DNA of 64,000 bases, taken from contig NZ_LMNG01000001.1 in NCBI RefSeq assembly GCF_001423295.1, positions 372,829 through 436,828 of the forward strand, read 5' to 3'. Numbering within the stretch: the stretch's first letter is position 1; each line of letters opens with the position of its first letter. A program made the position numbers and the translations under genes. The DNA comes from Methylobacterium sp. Leaf112. Its GTDB lineage: Bacteria > Pseudomonadota > Alphaproteobacteria > Rhizobiales > Beijerinckiaceae. Positions 10,143 through 20,290 of this stretch are shown piece by piece. The notes under the pieces are model-generated. The model was given only the letters and a program-made list of their open reading frames with translations. It had not been told where the DNA came from and made no database searches.

Positions 10143-12239
10143 ATGTATCACGCGATCGTCTTCTTCCCGCTCATCGGCGCCCTGCTCGCCGGCCTGTTCG
10201 GCCGTCAGCTCGGCCCCAAAGTGTGCGAAGCCATCACCACCGGGCTTCTCGCCTTCTCGGCGCTGCTCTCCTGGGGCGTGTTTCTCGAGATCCCGGGGAC
10301 GGAACACGCCACGCGGGTTCAGGTCGCGACGTGGTTCACCGCGGGTGACCTCGTGGTCGACTGGGCGTTCCGGATCGACACCCTCACGGCCGTGATGCTG
10401 GTGGTGGTCACCTCGGTCTCGACCCTCGTCCACCTCTACTCCATCGGCTACATGGCCGAGGACCCGCATCGGCCGCGCTTCTTCGCCTACCTGTCGCTCT
10501 TCACCTTCGCCATGCTCATGCTGGTGACGGCCGACAACCTCGTGCAGATGTTCTTCGGCTGGGAGGGCGTCGGCCTCGCCTCCTACCTCCTCATCGGATT
10601 CTGGTACGAGAAGCCCTCGGCCAATGCCGCCGCCATGAAGGCCTTCATCGTCAACCGCGTCGGCGATTTCGGCTTCTCGCTCGGCATCTTCCTCGTGTTC
10701 GTCCTCACGGGCTCCGTCGCCTTCGACGGCATCTTCGCCCGGGCGCCCGAGATCAAGGACGCGACCTTCCACTTCCTCGGCTACGACTGGAGTGCCTGGA
10801 CCCTCGCCTGCCTGCTCCTGTTCATGGGGGCCATGGGCAAGTCGGCGCAGTTCCTGCTCCACACCTGGCTGCCCGACGCCATGGAGGGGCCGACGCCGGT
10901 CTCCGCCCTCATCCACGCCGCCACCATGGTGACGGCCGGCGTGTTCATGGTCGCGCGCCTGTCGCCGATCTTCGAGCTGGCCCCGAACGCCCTCGTGGTC
11001 GTCACGGTGATCGGCGGTATCACGGCGTTCTTCGCCGCCACGGTCGGCCTCGTGCAGAACGACATCAAGCGGGTGATCGCGTACTCGACCTGCTCGCAGC
11101 TCGGCTACATGTTCGTGGCGCTCGGCGTCGGCGCCTACTCGGCCGCCGTGTTCCACCTCTTCACCCACGCCTTCTTCAAGGCGCTGCTGTTCCTCGGCGC
11201 CGGCTCGGTCATCCACGCGATGCACCACGAGCAGGACATGCGGAACATGGGGAATCTCCGCCGCTACATCCCGTTCACCACCGCGATGATGACCATCGGG
11301 ACGCTGGCGCTCATCGGCTTCCCGTTCACCGCCGGGTACTATTCCAAGGATGCCATCATCGAGGCGGCCTACGCCTCGACCCGGCCGGGTCACACCCTGG
11401 CGTTCTTCGCCACCGTCATCGCCGCCCTGATGACCTCGTTCTATTCCTGGCGCCTGTTCTTCATGACCTTCGAGGGACCGGCGCGTTGGGCCGGACACAG
11501 GGCCGCGCATCACGGCGATCATCACGCGGTGGCGCATGCGGGGACATCCGCTCAGGCCGACGGGGCGCCGGGCCACCACGAGGGTGTCGCTCACGACGAC
11601 AAGGGCCACGACGTGGAGCCCGCCTCGCACAGCGCCATCGAGCACCACGACCATGCGCACACGCCGCATGAGAGCCCGCTGGTGATGACGATCCCGCTCG
11701 CCCTCCTGGCCTTCGGTGCCCTGTTCGCCGGCCTGATCTTCAAGAACCGCTTCATCGGCGAGGGCATGGACAAGTTCTGGGGGCATTCCCTCGGCCACGG
11801 TCCCGACAACCACATCATGCACGACATCCACTCGGTGCCGGCCCTGGTGGCCTACTCGCCAGCCATCATGATGCTCATCGGTTTCGTCCTGGCGTTCTGG
11901 ATGTACATCCGCCGGCCCGAACTGCCCGGCCAGCTCGCCGCCCAGCAGCCGAGCCTGTACCGGTTCCTGCTCAACAAGTGGTACTTCGACGAGCTCTACG
12001 ATCGGATCTTCGTTCGACCGGCCAAGGATTTCGGCAAGTTCCTCTGGAAGGAGGGCGATGGCCGGGTCATCGACGGCATGGGTCCCGACGGGATCGCCAC
12101 CCGCGTGATGGACGTCACCCGCGGCGTCGTCCGGCTCCAGACCGGCTACGTCTACCACTACGCCTTCGTCATGCTCGTCGGTGTCGCCGGCTTTATCAGC
12201 TGGTACATGCTCACCGGCCTGCCCAAGGTCGCACATTGA
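10143..12239 (+). CDS. nuoL: NADH-quinone oxidoreductase subunit L with His-rich loop
   Basis: The 698-residue antiporter-like proton-pumping subunit (ND5 type) is the distal end of the membrane arm and carries the long lateral helix at its C-terminus. Conserved features include [38 protein letters not shown] and the Lys-containing helices. It is longer than the ~613-residue enterobacterial protein, partly because of a hydrophilic insert at residues ~451-510. That insert holds 16 His among about 60 residues, along with Asp and Glu. The stop TGA is followed by TGG and overlaps the start of a ten-codon ORF ending at nuoM. Confidence 0.97.
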   Translation: MYHAIVFFPLIGALLAGLFGRQLGPKVCEAITTGLLAFSALLSWGVFLEIPGTEHATRVQVATWFTAGDLVVDWAFRIDTLTAVMLVVVTSVSTLVHLYSIGYMAEDPHRPRFFAYLSLFTFAMLMLVTADNLVQMFFGWEGVGLASYLLIGFWYEKPSANAAAMKAFIVNRVGDFGFSLGIFLVFVLTGSVAFDGIFARAPEIKDATFHFLGYDWSAWTLACLLLFMGAMGKSAQFLLHTWLPDAMEGPTPVSALIHAATMVTAGVFMVARLSPIFELAPNALVVVTVIGGITAFFAATVGLVQNDIKRVIAYSTCSQLGYMFVALGVGAYSAAVFHLFTHAFFKALLFLGAGSVIHAMHHEQDMRNMGNLRRYIPFTTAMMTIGTLALIGFPFTAGYYSKDAIIEAAYASTRPGHTLAFFATVIAALMTSFYSWRLFFMTFEGPARWAGHRAAHHGDHHAVAHAGTSAQADGAPGHHEGVAHDDKGHDVEPASHSAIEHHDHAHTPHESPLVMTIPLALLAFGALFAGLIFKNRFIGEGMDKFWGHSLGHGPDNHIMHDIHSVPALVAYSPAIMMLIGFVLAFWMYIRRPELPGQLAAQQPSLYRFLLNKWYFDELYDRIFVRPAKDFGKFLWKEGDGRVIDGMGPDGIATRVMDVTRGVVRLQTGYVYHYAFVMLVGVAGFISWYMLTGLPKVAH

Positions 12240-12271
12240 TGGTCGCGAAGAAGCACGGGAGCGCCCGCTAG
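12239..12271 (+). other. Bridging mini-ORF between nuoL and nuoM
   Basis: This is the ten-codon frame [10 protein letters not shown]. Its ATG shares the final A of the nuoL stop, and its TAG abuts the nuoM ATG at 12272 with no spacer. GGGAG at 12257-12261 lies inside it at the normal distance for the nuoM RBS. Translation is inferred from position only. Confidence 0.35.
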
Positions 12272-13792
12272 ATGTTCGGCCTCGGAATCCTCTCCGGCCT
12301 CCTGATCGTGCCCCTGTGCGGCGCGGCTTTCATCCTCACCCTTGGGGACGACACGGAGGCCTCGAAGCGCAACGCCCGCTGGGCGGCCCTCGCCACCACG
12401 CTCCTCACTTTCCTCCTGTCCCTGGTGGCCTGGAGCCGGTTCGACGCGACCACGTCGAGCTTCCAGCTCATCGAGACCCATGCGTGGCTGACCGAGTCGA
12501 TCCGGTTCAAGCTCGGCGTCGACGGCTTCTCGATGCCGCTGATCCTGCTGACCACGTTCCTGATGCCGTTCTGCATCGGCGCCTCGTGGCTCTCCATCGA
12601 TAAGCGGGTGAAGGAGTACTACGTCGCCTTCCTCGTCCTTGAGACAACGATGATCGGCGTGTTCCAGGCCCTCGATCTGGTGCTGTTCTATCTGTTCTTC
12701 GAGGCAGGCCTGATCCCGATGTTCCTCATCATCGGCATCTGGGGCGGCAAGCGGCGCATCTACGCCAGCTTCAAGTTCTTCCTCTACACCCTGCTCGGGT
12801 CCGTGCTGATGCTGCTCGCCATCATGGCGATGTACTGGCACGCCGGCACCACCGACATCCCGACCCTGCTGCACACCCGCTTCCCCACGGGGATGCAGAC
12901 CTGGCTGTGGCTCGCCTTCTTCGCCTCCTTCGCGGTGAAGATGCCCATGTGGCCGGTCCACACCTGGCTGCCCGACGCGCACGTGGAGGCGCCAACCGCC
13001 GGCTCGGTGATCCTGGCGGGCATCCTGCTCAAGATGGGCGGCTACGGCTTCATCCGCATCTCCCTGCCGATGTTCCCCGACGCATCCCTCGCTTTCGCCC
13101 CGATGGTGTTCGCGCTCTCGGTCGTCGCGATCATCTTCACGTCGCTGATCGCGATGATGCAGACGGACATCAAGAAGCTCATCGCCTACTCGTCCGTGGC
13201 GCATATGGGCTTCGTGACCCTCGGCCTGTTCACCCTCAACGAGCAGGGCATTCAGGGCGCCCTGTTCCTGATGATCTCCCACGGCATCGTCTCGGGCGCG
13301 CTCTTTCTCTGCGTCGGCGTGGTCTACGACCGGATGCACACCCGCGAGATCGCCGCCTATGGCGGCCTCGTGAAGCGCATGCCCCTCTACGCGGCGGCCA
13401 TGATGGTGTTCACCATGGCCAACGTCGGCCTGCCCGGCACCTCGGGCTTCGTCGGAGAGTTCCTCGCCATGATGGGCGCCTTCAAGGCCAACCCCACCGT
13501 GGCGTTCTTCTCGGTGTTCGGCATCATCCTGTCGGCGGGCTACGCCCTGTGGCTCTACGCCCGGGTGATCTACGGCAAGCTCGAGAAGCCCAACCTCCAG
13601 GGGATTTTCGATCTCGATCTGCGTGAGAAGATCATCATCGCGCCGCTCGTCGCCCTGACGATCTATTACGGGGTCCATCCGGCCCCGATCCTCGACACCT
13701 TCGCCCCCTCGACGGAGGCCTTGATGCAGAGCATGAAGACCGCGCTCTCGAACACGCAGACGGCGGCCGCCCTCCCGCCCGTCGCGCGCTGA
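12272..13792 (+). CDS. nuoM: NADH-quinone oxidoreductase subunit M
   Basis: The 506-residue antiporter-like subunit (ND4 type) belongs to the membrane arm. About 14 hydrophobic helices are visible. The conserved signatures [20 protein letters not shown] (family Asp, His and Glu) and the discontinuous-helix region around [14 protein letters not shown] are intact. It is followed 13 bases later by nuoN. Confidence 0.98.
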   Translation: MFGLGILSGLLIVPLCGAAFILTLGDDTEASKRNARWAALATTLLTFLLSLVAWSRFDATTSSFQLIETHAWLTESIRFKLGVDGFSMPLILLTTFLMPFCIGASWLSIDKRVKEYYVAFLVLETTMIGVFQALDLVLFYLFFEAGLIPMFLIIGIWGGKRRIYASFKFFLYTLLGSVLMLLAIMAMYWHAGTTDIPTLLHTRFPTGMQTWLWLAFFASFAVKMPMWPVHTWLPDAHVEAPTAGSVILAGILLKMGGYGFIRISLPMFPDASLAFAPMVFALSVVAIIFTSLIAMMQTDIKKLIAYSSVAHMGFVTLGLFTLNEQGIQGALFLMISHGIVSGALFLCVGVVYDRMHTREIAAYGGLVKRMPLYAAAMMVFTMANVGLPGTSGFVGEFLAMMGAFKANPTVAFFSVFGIILSAGYALWLYARVIYGKLEKPNLQGIFDLDLREKIIIAPLVALTIYYGVHPAPILDTFAPSTEALMQSMKTALSNTQTAAALPPVAR

Positions 13793-13805
13793 AAGCTTCG
13801 ATCCG

Positions 13806-15260
13806 ATGACCGTCGCCCAATCCGTCCTGCCCGCGCTCTGGCCCGCCCTGCCGGAATTGATCCTCGGCGTCGGCGTCCTCGTCCTCGTCCTCTACGGGTC
13901 GTTCCGGGGCGAGCGCTCGGCCGAGGGTGTCAATGTCGGCGCCCTGCTGCTGCTGGTCTTGGCCCTGTTCGTGGTCATGTCCCAGCCGGGCACCAAGGTG
14001 ACGACGCTGAACGGCTCGTTCATCGTCGACGGCTTCTCGAAGGTGATGAAGGCCCTGATCCTGCTGGGCTCCGCCGCCTCGATCCTGCTGTCGCGCGACT
14101 ACTTCCAGCGCGAGCGCATCGACCGGTTCGAGTTTCCGATCCTCATCGTACTCTCCACCCTCGGCATGATGGTCATGGCGTCGGCCAACGACCTGATCTC
14201 GCTCTATCTCGGCCTCGAACTGCAGTCGCTCGCGGCCTACGTCATCGCGGCCTTCCACCGCGACAACCTGAAATCCACCGAAGCCGGCCTGAAGTACTTC
14301 GTCCTCGGCGCGCTCTCGTCGGGCATGCTGCTTTACGGCTCGTCCCTGGTCTACGGCTTCACCGGCACGGTTTCGTTCCCCGGCATCGTCGCGGCCCTGA
14401 ACGACACCACCGTCGGCTTCGGTCTCGTTCTCGGCATCGTGTTCGTGGCCGCCGGCGTCGCGTTCAAGCTCGCGGCCGTGCCGTTCCACATGTGGACGCC
14501 GGACGTCTACGAGGGCTCGCCGACGCCCGTCACCGCGTTCTTCGCCTCGGCCCCGAAGATGGCCGCCATGGCCATGACCGTGCGGATCTTCATCGGCGCC
14601 TTCCCGGACGTGACGGCGGTCTGGCAGCAGATCATCGTGTTCGTCGCCATCGCCTCCATGGCGCTCGGTTCGTTCGCCGCCATCGGACAGCGCTCCATCA
14701 AGCGGCTGATGGCGTATTCCTCCATCGGCAACGTCGGCTACGCCCTCGTCGGCCTGGCGGCGAGTTCGCAGGCGGGCATCAGCGGCGTGGTGATCTACAT
14801 GATCATCTATCTCGCCATGACGCTGGGCGCCTTCGCCGTGATCCTGTCGCTCCGCCGGGGTGGACAGATGTTCGAGACGGTCGACGACCTGTCCGGCCTG
14901 TCGCGCACCCACCCGGTTCTGGCCTTCTGTCTCGCCGCGATGATGTTCTCCCTCGCGGGGATTCCGCCGCTCGCCGGGTTCTTCGCGAAGTTCTACGTCT
15001 TCGCTGCGGCCATCGAGGCCAACCTCGTGGCGCTCGCCATCATCGGCGTCGTCACCAGCGTGGTCGGGGCGTTCTATTATCTCCGCCTCGTCAAGGTGAT
15101 GTACTTCGATGAGCCGTTGGCACCCTACGATCCCATGGCGCCCGGCCTGCGCATCGTGCTCGGCCTCTCCAGCGCCGTGGTGATCCTGTTCGTGCTGCTG
15201 CCGGCGCCCCTCGTGGGGGCCGCGGGGGCGGCCGCGAAGTCGCTGTTCGCCGGGTCCTGA
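13806..15260 (+). CDS. nuoN: NADH-quinone oxidoreductase subunit N
   Basis: The 484-residue antiporter-like subunit (ND2 type) is the last structural gene of complex I. Characteristic stretches are FHMWTPDVYEGSPTPVTAFF and IKRLMAYSSIGNVGYAL. The ten-base gap to birA suggests that the birA-rnj genes can be read from the same transcript. Confidence 0.98.
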   Translation: MTVAQSVLPALWPALPELILGVGVLVLVLYGSFRGERSAEGVNVGALLLLVLALFVVMSQPGTKVTTLNGSFIVDGFSKVMKALILLGSAASILLSRDYFQRERIDRFEFPILIVLSTLGMMVMASANDLISLYLGLELQSLAAYVIAAFHRDNLKSTEAGLKYFVLGALSSGMLLYGSSLVYGFTGTVSFPGIVAALNDTTVGFGLVLGIVFVAAGVAFKLAAVPFHMWTPDVYEGSPTPVTAFFASAPKMAAMAMTVRIFIGAFPDVTAVWQQIIVFVAIASMALGSFAAIGQRSIKRLMAYSSIGNVGYALVGLAASSQAGISGVVIYMIIYLAMTLGAFAVILSLRRGGQMFETVDDLSGLSRTHPVLAFCLAAMMFSLAGIPPLAGFFAKFYVFAAAIEANLVALAIIGVVTSVVGAFYYLRLVKVMYFDEPLAPYDPMAPGLRIVLGLSSAVVILFVLLPAPLVGAAGAAAKSLFAGS

Positions 15261-15270
15261 GGCGCGAGCC

Positions 15271-16050
15271 TTGAGCGGCTACCACCTCGGAGCCCTGGCG
15301 CGGGCGGCCGGACACCGGCTGCACGTTCACGACTGCCTCGGCTCCACCAACACCGAGGCCTTGGAGCGGGCGCGCGACGGCGAGGCCGGCCCCCTCTGGG
15401 TGGTCGCCCATCGCCAGACCGCAGGGCGCGGCCGGCGCGGAAACAACTGGGCCTCCTTGCCCGGCAACCTCACCGCCAGTGTGCTCTGGCCGGTGCAGGA
15501 CGTCGATCCAGCTGTGGTGCCGACCCTGGGTTTCGTCGCCGGCGTCGGGCTGATGGCAGCCTTTCGCCAAGCCGGCGTTGGCAGCATCGCCTTGAAATGG
15601 CCCAACGACATCCTGGCCTCCGGGGCCAAGCTCGCCGGCCTCCTCCTCGAGGCCGAGACGCTCCCTGGTGGGCGGCGCTGCGTGGTCATGGGCTTCGGCG
15701 TCAACGTCGCTGCGGCACCGGAGGGCTTGCCTTATCCGGCTACGTGCCTCAGGCAGATGCGGCATGCCACGCGCGCCGAGGATCTGTTCGTCGAACTGAC
15801 GGATGGGATCGTCGACGCCGCGCGAGTATGGGATCGTGGCCGGGGATTCTCAGAAATCCGCGAACGCTGGATCGCCGACGCTGCCGGACTCGGCGCGAGG
15901 GTGACCGTTCGGACCGGCGACACCCGCGTGGACGGAATTTTCGAGACGATCGACGGGGCCGGGCGGCTCGTTGTCCGATCGGAGGATGGAACGCGACGGA
16001 CCGTGACGGCGGGCGAGGTGCATCTGGGTACGGCCGCGACGGCGGCTTGA
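15271..16050 (+). CDS. birA: Biotin--[acetyl-CoA-carboxylase] ligase, TTG start
   Basis: The 259-residue enzyme attaches biotin to carboxylases via biotinyl-AMP. The catalytic domain motifs are GSTN at residues 24-27, GRGRRGNNW at 52-60 (biotin/AMP loop) and KWPND at 109-113, followed by a small SH3-like C-terminal domain. There is no N-terminal helix-turn-helix, so it should be a ligase without repressor function. The start is TTG, with GGCGCGAG a few bases upstream; no better in-frame start precedes the conserved core. A gene in this place directly after nuoN is common in Rhizobiales. Confidence 0.93.
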   Translation: MSGYHLGALARAAGHRLHVHDCLGSTNTEALERARDGEAGPLWVVAHRQTAGRGRRGNNWASLPGNLTASVLWPVQDVDPAVVPTLGFVAGVGLMAAFRQAGVGSIALKWPNDILASGAKLAGLLLEAETLPGGRRCVVMGFGVNVAAAPEGLPYPATCLRQMRHATRAEDLFVELTDGIVDAARVWDRGRGFSEIRERWIADAAGLGARVTVRTGDTRVDGIFETIDGAGRLVVRSEDGTRRTVTAGEVHLGTAATAA

Positions 16051-16057
16051 GGTTCAA

Positions 16058-17737
16058 GTGAAAATGACGACAGGGCAAGACGAACTCGTCTTCGTGCCGC
16101 TCGGCGGCGTGGGCGAGATCGGCATGAACGCGGCGTTGTACGGCTTCGGGCCGGCCAAGCGCCGCAAATGGATCATGGTCGATTGCGGCATGGGCTTTGC
16201 CGGGGAAGAGGGCTTTCCCGGCATCGACCTGATGTTCCCGGACCTGAGCTTCATCGAGGAGCGCAAGGACGATCTCCTCGGGATCTTCATCACCCATGCG
16301 CACGAGGACCATATCGGCGCCATCGGTGAGCTGTGGCCCAAGCTCAAGGCGCCGGTCTACGCCACGCGCTTCGCCAAGAATCTGCTGGAAGCCCGTCGCC
16401 TCAGCGAGCCGGGTGCTCCGAAGGTGGTGCTCAAGGAGATCCAGGCCGGACGCCGCGTCCAGCTCGGCCCCTTCGACATCGAGTACATCCCCGTCTCGCA
16501 CTCGATCCCCGAGTCGAACGCGGTGGCCATCCGCACGCCCCATGGCCTGCTGCTCCACACCGGCGACTGGAAGCTCGACCCGACCCCGATCCTCGGCGAC
16601 GTCACCTCCGAGGCGACGTTCCGGGCGTTGGGCGACGAGGGCATCCTCGCCATGATCAGCGATTCGACCAACGTGGTGCGCGAGGGGCGCTCCCCGAGCG
16701 AGGCCGAGGTCGCCGCCACCCTGCGCGAGCTGATCTCCGAGGCACCCCACCGCGTCGCGGTGACAACCTTCGCGTCCAACGTTGCCCGGATGCGGGCCGT
16801 CGCCGAGGCCGCTCAGGCTTGCGGCCGCGAGGTCGTGGCCGTCGGTCGTGCCATGGATCGGGTCATCGGCGTAGCCCGCGAATGCGGATTCCTCGACGGC
16901 CTGCCCGAGTTCCGCTCGGCCGACGCCTATGGGTATCTCCCACGCGACAAGGTGGTGTGCCTGCTCACGGGTTCGCAGGGCGAAGAGCGCGCGGCCCTGG
17001 CCCGTGTCTCGCGCGACGACCATCCCGACGTGACCCTGGCCGCCGGCGATCGGGTGATCTTCTCCTCCCGTGCGATCCCGGGCAACGAGCGGGCCGTGGG
17101 TGCGATCATCAACGATCTCATCAACGCCGGTATCGAGGTGGTCACCGACCGGACCAAGCTCGTCCATGTCTCGGGCCATCCCCGGCGCGACGAGATGGCC
17201 GAGATGTACGCCTGGACCCGGCCGCAGACGGCGATCCCCGTCCACGGGGAGGCCCTGCACCTCGACGAGCACGCGCGATTCGCACGGGCCCAGGGCGTGC
17301 CGAACATCGTCAAGGCCCGCAACGGCAGCGTCGTGCGCCTCGCGCCCGGCACGCCGGAGATCGTCGATCACGTCAAGGCCGGCCGTCTGTTCAAGGATGG
17401 CAACATCCTCATCGACGCCAAGGACCGGGCGATTCCCGAGCGGCGCAAGCTGGCGCAGGCCGGCCTCGTCTCCGTCGCCATCGCCATCGACGAACAGGGC
17501 GAAGTCCTGGGCGAACCCGCCATCGACATCATCGGCCTGCCCAATCGCGGCCGGACCGGTCAGCCCATGCTGGACGTGGTGATCGAGTGCGTCTCCCGCA
17601 CCCTCGGCGGTCTGTCGAAGGCTAAGCGTAAGGACGCCGAGGCCGTCGAGAAGGCCGTCGACCGGGCGATCCGCTCGGGCGTCAACGAAGTCTGGGGCAA
17701 GAAGCCCGCCTGCCACATCCAGGTGGTCGAAGTCTGA
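16058..17737 (+). CDS. rnj: Ribonuclease J
   Basis: The 559-residue metallo-beta-lactamase/beta-CASP ribonuclease has 5'-exonuclease and endonuclease activity in the family and works in RNA decay and rRNA maturation. The zinc motif is H80, H82, D84, H85 (THAHEDHIG). The later beta-CASP signatures include SSRAIPGNE and HVSGHPRRDE. The start may be GTG 16058 or, two codons in, ATG 16064. TGAGG at 16048-16052 is better spaced for ATG 16064. It lies seven bases after birA. Confidence 0.95.
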   Translation: MKMTTGQDELVFVPLGGVGEIGMNAALYGFGPAKRRKWIMVDCGMGFAGEEGFPGIDLMFPDLSFIEERKDDLLGIFITHAHEDHIGAIGELWPKLKAPVYATRFAKNLLEARRLSEPGAPKVVLKEIQAGRRVQLGPFDIEYIPVSHSIPESNAVAIRTPHGLLLHTGDWKLDPTPILGDVTSEATFRALGDEGILAMISDSTNVVREGRSPSEAEVAATLRELISEAPHRVAVTTFASNVARMRAVAEAAQACGREVVAVGRAMDRVIGVARECGFLDGLPEFRSADAYGYLPRDKVVCLLTGSQGEERAALARVSRDDHPDVTLAAGDRVIFSSRAIPGNERAVGAIINDLINAGIEVVTDRTKLVHVSGHPRRDEMAEMYAWTRPQTAIPVHGEALHLDEHARFARAQGVPNIVKARNGSVVRLAPGTPEIVDHVKAGRLFKDGNILIDAKDRAIPERRKLAQAGLVSVAIAIDEQGEVLGEPAIDIIGLPNRGRTGQPMLDVVIECVSRTLGGLSKAKRKDAEAVEKAVDRAIRSGVNEVWGKKPACHIQVVEV

Positions 17738-17742
17738 GCCTC

Positions 17743-17774
17743 ACGCCCCTCTCTCCCCGCGCGGAGAGAGGGGC
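17743..17774. terminator. 13-bp perfect palindrome between rnj and mce
   Basis: The left arm 17743-17755 and right arm 17762-17774 are perfect reverse complements (CGCCCCTCTCTCC and its complement) with a six-base loop CCGCGC. There is no T-run, so it resembles a REP-like element or mRNA-end stabiliser more than a standard terminator. It sits six bases after the rnj stop and 34 bases before mce. Confidence 0.6.
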
Positions 17775-17808
17775 GCGCGCCAGCGGATTCATCACGGAGG
17801 GAGCAAAC

Positions 17809-18213
17809 ATGATCGGACGCCTCAACCACGTCGCCATCGCCGTGCGCGATCTCGATGCCGCCTGCGCCATCTATCGCGATACCCTCGGCGCCACGGTCAC
17901 CGAGCCGCTGCCGCAGCCCGAGCACGGCGTCACGGTCGTGTTCGTCAACCTGCCCAACAGCAAGGTCGAGCTCATGGCCCCCCTGGGCGAGGGCTCGCCC
18001 ATCGAGGGCTTCGTCGAGCGCAATCCGAACGGCGGCGTCCACCACGTCTGCTACGAGGTCGACGACATCCTGGCGGCCCGCGACAAGCTCAAGGCACAGG
18101 GCGCCCGCGTGCTCGGCACCGGCGAGCCCAAGATCGGCGCCCATGGCAAGCCGGTGCTGTTTCTCCACCCCAAAGACTTCCTCGGGACCCTCGTCGAGCT
18201 GGAGCAGGTCTGA
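17809..18213 (+). CDS. mce: Methylmalonyl-CoA/ethylmalonyl-CoA epimerase
   Basis: The 134-residue vicinal-oxygen-chelate protein interconverts the R and S forms of methylmalonyl-CoA, and in the related pathway of ethylmalonyl-CoA. Two beta-alpha-beta-beta-beta modules are visible: GRLNHVAIAVRDLDAAC with a metal-ligand His near residue 6, and GGVHHVCYEVDDI with a second His. A C-terminal Glu (LVELEQV) completes the usual metal set. In Methylobacterium this enzyme is part of the ethylmalonyl-CoA pathway that regenerates glyoxylate during C1 growth; that link is from family knowledge. The gene has GGAGGG upstream at about 17797. Confidence 0.92.
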   Translation: MIGRLNHVAIAVRDLDAACAIYRDTLGATVTEPLPQPEHGVTVVFVNLPNSKVELMAPLGEGSPIEGFVERNPNGGVHHVCYEVDDILAARDKLKAQGARVLGTGEPKIGAHGKPVLFLHPKDFLGTLVELEQV

Positions 18214-18218
18214 CCCGC

Positions 18219-18554
18219 ATGGGCGCCGTTCTCAACGCCGTCGCCGCCTCGACTTTGCGGACGCTGGCGGCCATGCTGCTGGTCGTCGGCCTCGTGGTCG
18301 TCGTGGCGGTGAGCCAGTTCAAGCTGACGGTGATCGGCGCCTTCGCACTCTACTTCGTCGTGTGGTGGACGCTGTTGTTCGCGATCCTGCCGATCCGAAA
18401 CCAGGCGGAGACCGATCCGGCCCGGGTCGTGCCGGGCCAGGATCCCGGCGCTCCAGCCTCCCCGCGCCTGCGCGAGAAGGCGCTCTGGACCACACTGCTC
18501 GCCAGCGTGGTGTTCCTGATCGCGATCCCGGTCTTCGAGCTGGCCGGGCTGTAG
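18219..18554 (+). CDS. DUF1467 family membrane protein
   Basis: The 111-residue protein has three hydrophobic segments: residues ~15-32, ~38-57 and ~88-108. Between the second and third is a polar stretch with QAETDP and VVPGQDPGAPASP. The family is restricted to alphaproteobacteria, has no assigned function that I know of, and is regularly found between mce and proS. It starts five bases after the mce stop, so the two are probably co-translated. Confidence 0.88.
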   Translation: MGAVLNAVAASTLRTLAAMLLVVGLVVVVAVSQFKLTVIGAFALYFVVWWTLLFAILPIRNQAETDPARVVPGQDPGAPASPRLREKALWTTLLASVVFLIAIPVFELAGL

Positions 18555-18586
18555 TCGCATCGGCGGCGCGTCCGGAAGGCGGGCAT

Positions 18587-18615
18587 AAAAAAAGCAAGGC
18601 CTGAGCCTTGCTTTT
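18587..18615. terminator. Bidirectional intrinsic terminator after DUF1467
   Basis: A perfect 11-bp stem pairs 18590-18600 (AAAAGCAAGGC) with 18605-18615 around a CTGA loop. It is preceded by a run of seven A and ends in TTTT, so it can act on both strands. It is the clearest intrinsic terminator in the window and ends the nuo-birA-rnj-mce-DUF1467 block. Confidence 0.9.
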
Positions 18616-18957
18616 GAAAAGACGGTCGATGGCGCAGCCTATTTATCTCACGCATCTTGACGGCGTGGCGGCTGATTTTTCCTCCCAAGACTCGGGCACG
18701 TCGCGGCCACTCGAGGGCTTTGCGACCAGCACCGGGCGCTTATAGGAATAAGAATTCCCATTGTCACGTCTCCGGGGATGGAGTTCGGCGTTTTTCTACC
18801 GGAAACGCACCAAACTGTTATCCGCCGCACCGAGGCGGCCACCGGCGGGGATCACAGCGGCCTGCGGTGTCGCCCGGCTGCGCTTGTATTTTCCCGGTGC
18901 AATGTGTTGTGTGCCCCGGCGTGCCTGACATCGGGGCACGCTGGTCCAGGGCCTTCC
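18616..18957. other. Intergenic region before proS
   Basis: This 342-base gap lies between the terminator and proS. The reading frame of proS is open from 18778, but the class II synthetase core starts at 18958. No Pro-rich leader peptide, T-box or tRNA was seen. The AT-richer stretch around 18740-18760 (CTTATAGGAATAAGAATTCC) is a possible promoter area. Nothing else was recognised. Confidence 0.5.
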
Positions 18958-20283
18958 ATGCGTCTCTCCCGCTATTTCCTCCCCACCTTGCGCGAGACGC
19001 CCAAGGAGGCCGAGATCGTCTCGCACCGGCTCATGCTGCGGGCCGGCCTCGTGCGCCAGGAATCCGCGGGCATCTACGCTTGGCTGCCGCTGGGCCTGCG
19101 AGTACTCAACCGCGTCTGCGCCGTGATCCGCGAAGAGCAGGACCGGGCGGGCGCCATCGAGCTCCTGATGCCGTCCATCCAGTCGGCGGACCTCTGGAAG
19201 GAATCCGGGCGCTACGAGGCCTACGGCAAGGAGATGCTTCGCATCTCCGACCGTCACGACCGCGAGATGCTGTTCGGCCCCACCGCCGAGGAGGTCGTCA
19301 CCGAGATTTTTCGCGGGAGCGTGAAATCCTACAAGGACCTGCCGAAGAATCTCTACCAGATCTCGTGGAAGTTCCGCGACGAGGTGCGGCCCCGCTTCGG
19401 CACCATGCGTTCGCGCGAGTTCCTGATGAAGGATGCCTACTCGTTCGATATCGACCAGGCGGCGGCGCGCCACGCCTACAACCGCATGTTCGTGGCGTAC
19501 CTGCGCACCTTCGCGGGCCTCGGGCTGAAGGCGATCCCCATGCGGGCCGATACCGGCCCCATCGGCGGCGACCTCAGCCACGAGTTCATCATCCTGGCGC
19601 AGACGGGCGAGAGCGAGGTGTTCTGCGACCGCCAGTACCTCGACTTCGAGACTCCGCCGGTCACCACGGACTTCGAGGATGTCGCCGGCCTCCAGGGCAC
19701 CGTTGACCGCTGGACCTCGCACTACGCCGCCACCAGCGAGATGCACGAGCCGGCTGCCTTCGCGGAGGTGTCGCAGGACAACCAGATGGCCGCGCGCGGC
19801 ATCGAGGTCGGGCACATCTTCTACTTCGGCACCAAGTATTCCGAGCCCATGGGCGCCAGGGTCACCGGTCCCGACGGGGTCGAGCGCCCGGTTCATATGG
19901 GTTCCTACGGCATCGGCCCGAGCCGGCTCGTGGCCGCCATCATCGAGGCCTCCCACGACGAGGCCGGCATCGTCTGGCCGGATTCCGTGGCACCGTTCGA
20001 CGTGGCGCTCATCAACCTCAAGACCGGTGACGCGGCCACCGACGCGGCCTGCACGGAGATCCAGGGCACCCTGGAGGCCGCCGGCCTCACGGTGCTCTAC
20101 GACGACCGCGACGAGCGTCCGGGCGCCAAGTTCGCCACGGCCGACCTCATCGGCCTGCCCTGGCAGGTCATCGTCGGGCCGCGCGGTCTCGCCGAGGGCA
20201 AGGTCGAGATCAAGCGTCGGGCCGGCGGCGAGCGCGAGACCATCGCGCCCATCGATCTCCTCTCCCGCCTGAAGCGGGTCTGA
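18958..20283 (+). CDS. proS: Prolyl-tRNA synthetase, short alphaproteobacterial form
   Basis: The 441-residue class II synthetase charges tRNA-Pro. Motif 2 is seen around [20 protein letters not shown] and motif 3 as [16 protein letters not shown], with the anticodon-binding domain at the C-terminus ([18 protein letters not shown]). The length of ~440 is much shorter than the 570-residue form with the inserted editing domain between motifs 2 and 3; that insert is absent here, as in other alphaproteobacteria. ATG 18958 fits the family start MRLSRYF, although no strong RBS is visible. lolC follows seven bases after the stop. Confidence 0.96.
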   Translation: MRLSRYFLPTLRETPKEAEIVSHRLMLRAGLVRQESAGIYAWLPLGLRVLNRVCAVIREEQDRAGAIELLMPSIQSADLWKESGRYEAYGKEMLRISDRHDREMLFGPTAEEVVTEIFRGSVKSYKDLPKNLYQISWKFRDEVRPRFGTMRSREFLMKDAYSFDIDQAAARHAYNRMFVAYLRTFAGLGLKAIPMRADTGPIGGDLSHEFIILAQTGESEVFCDRQYLDFETPPVTTDFEDVAGLQGTVDRWTSHYAATSEMHEPAAFAEVSQDNQMAARGIEVGHIFYFGTKYSEPMGARVTGPDGVERPVHMGSYGIGPSRLVAAIIEASHDEAGIVWPDSVAPFDVALINLKTGDAATDAACTEIQGTLEAAGLTVLYDDRDERPGAKFATADLIGLPWQVIVGPRGLAEGKVEIKRRAGGERETIAPIDLLSRLKRV

Positions 20284-20290
20284 CCCCGCC

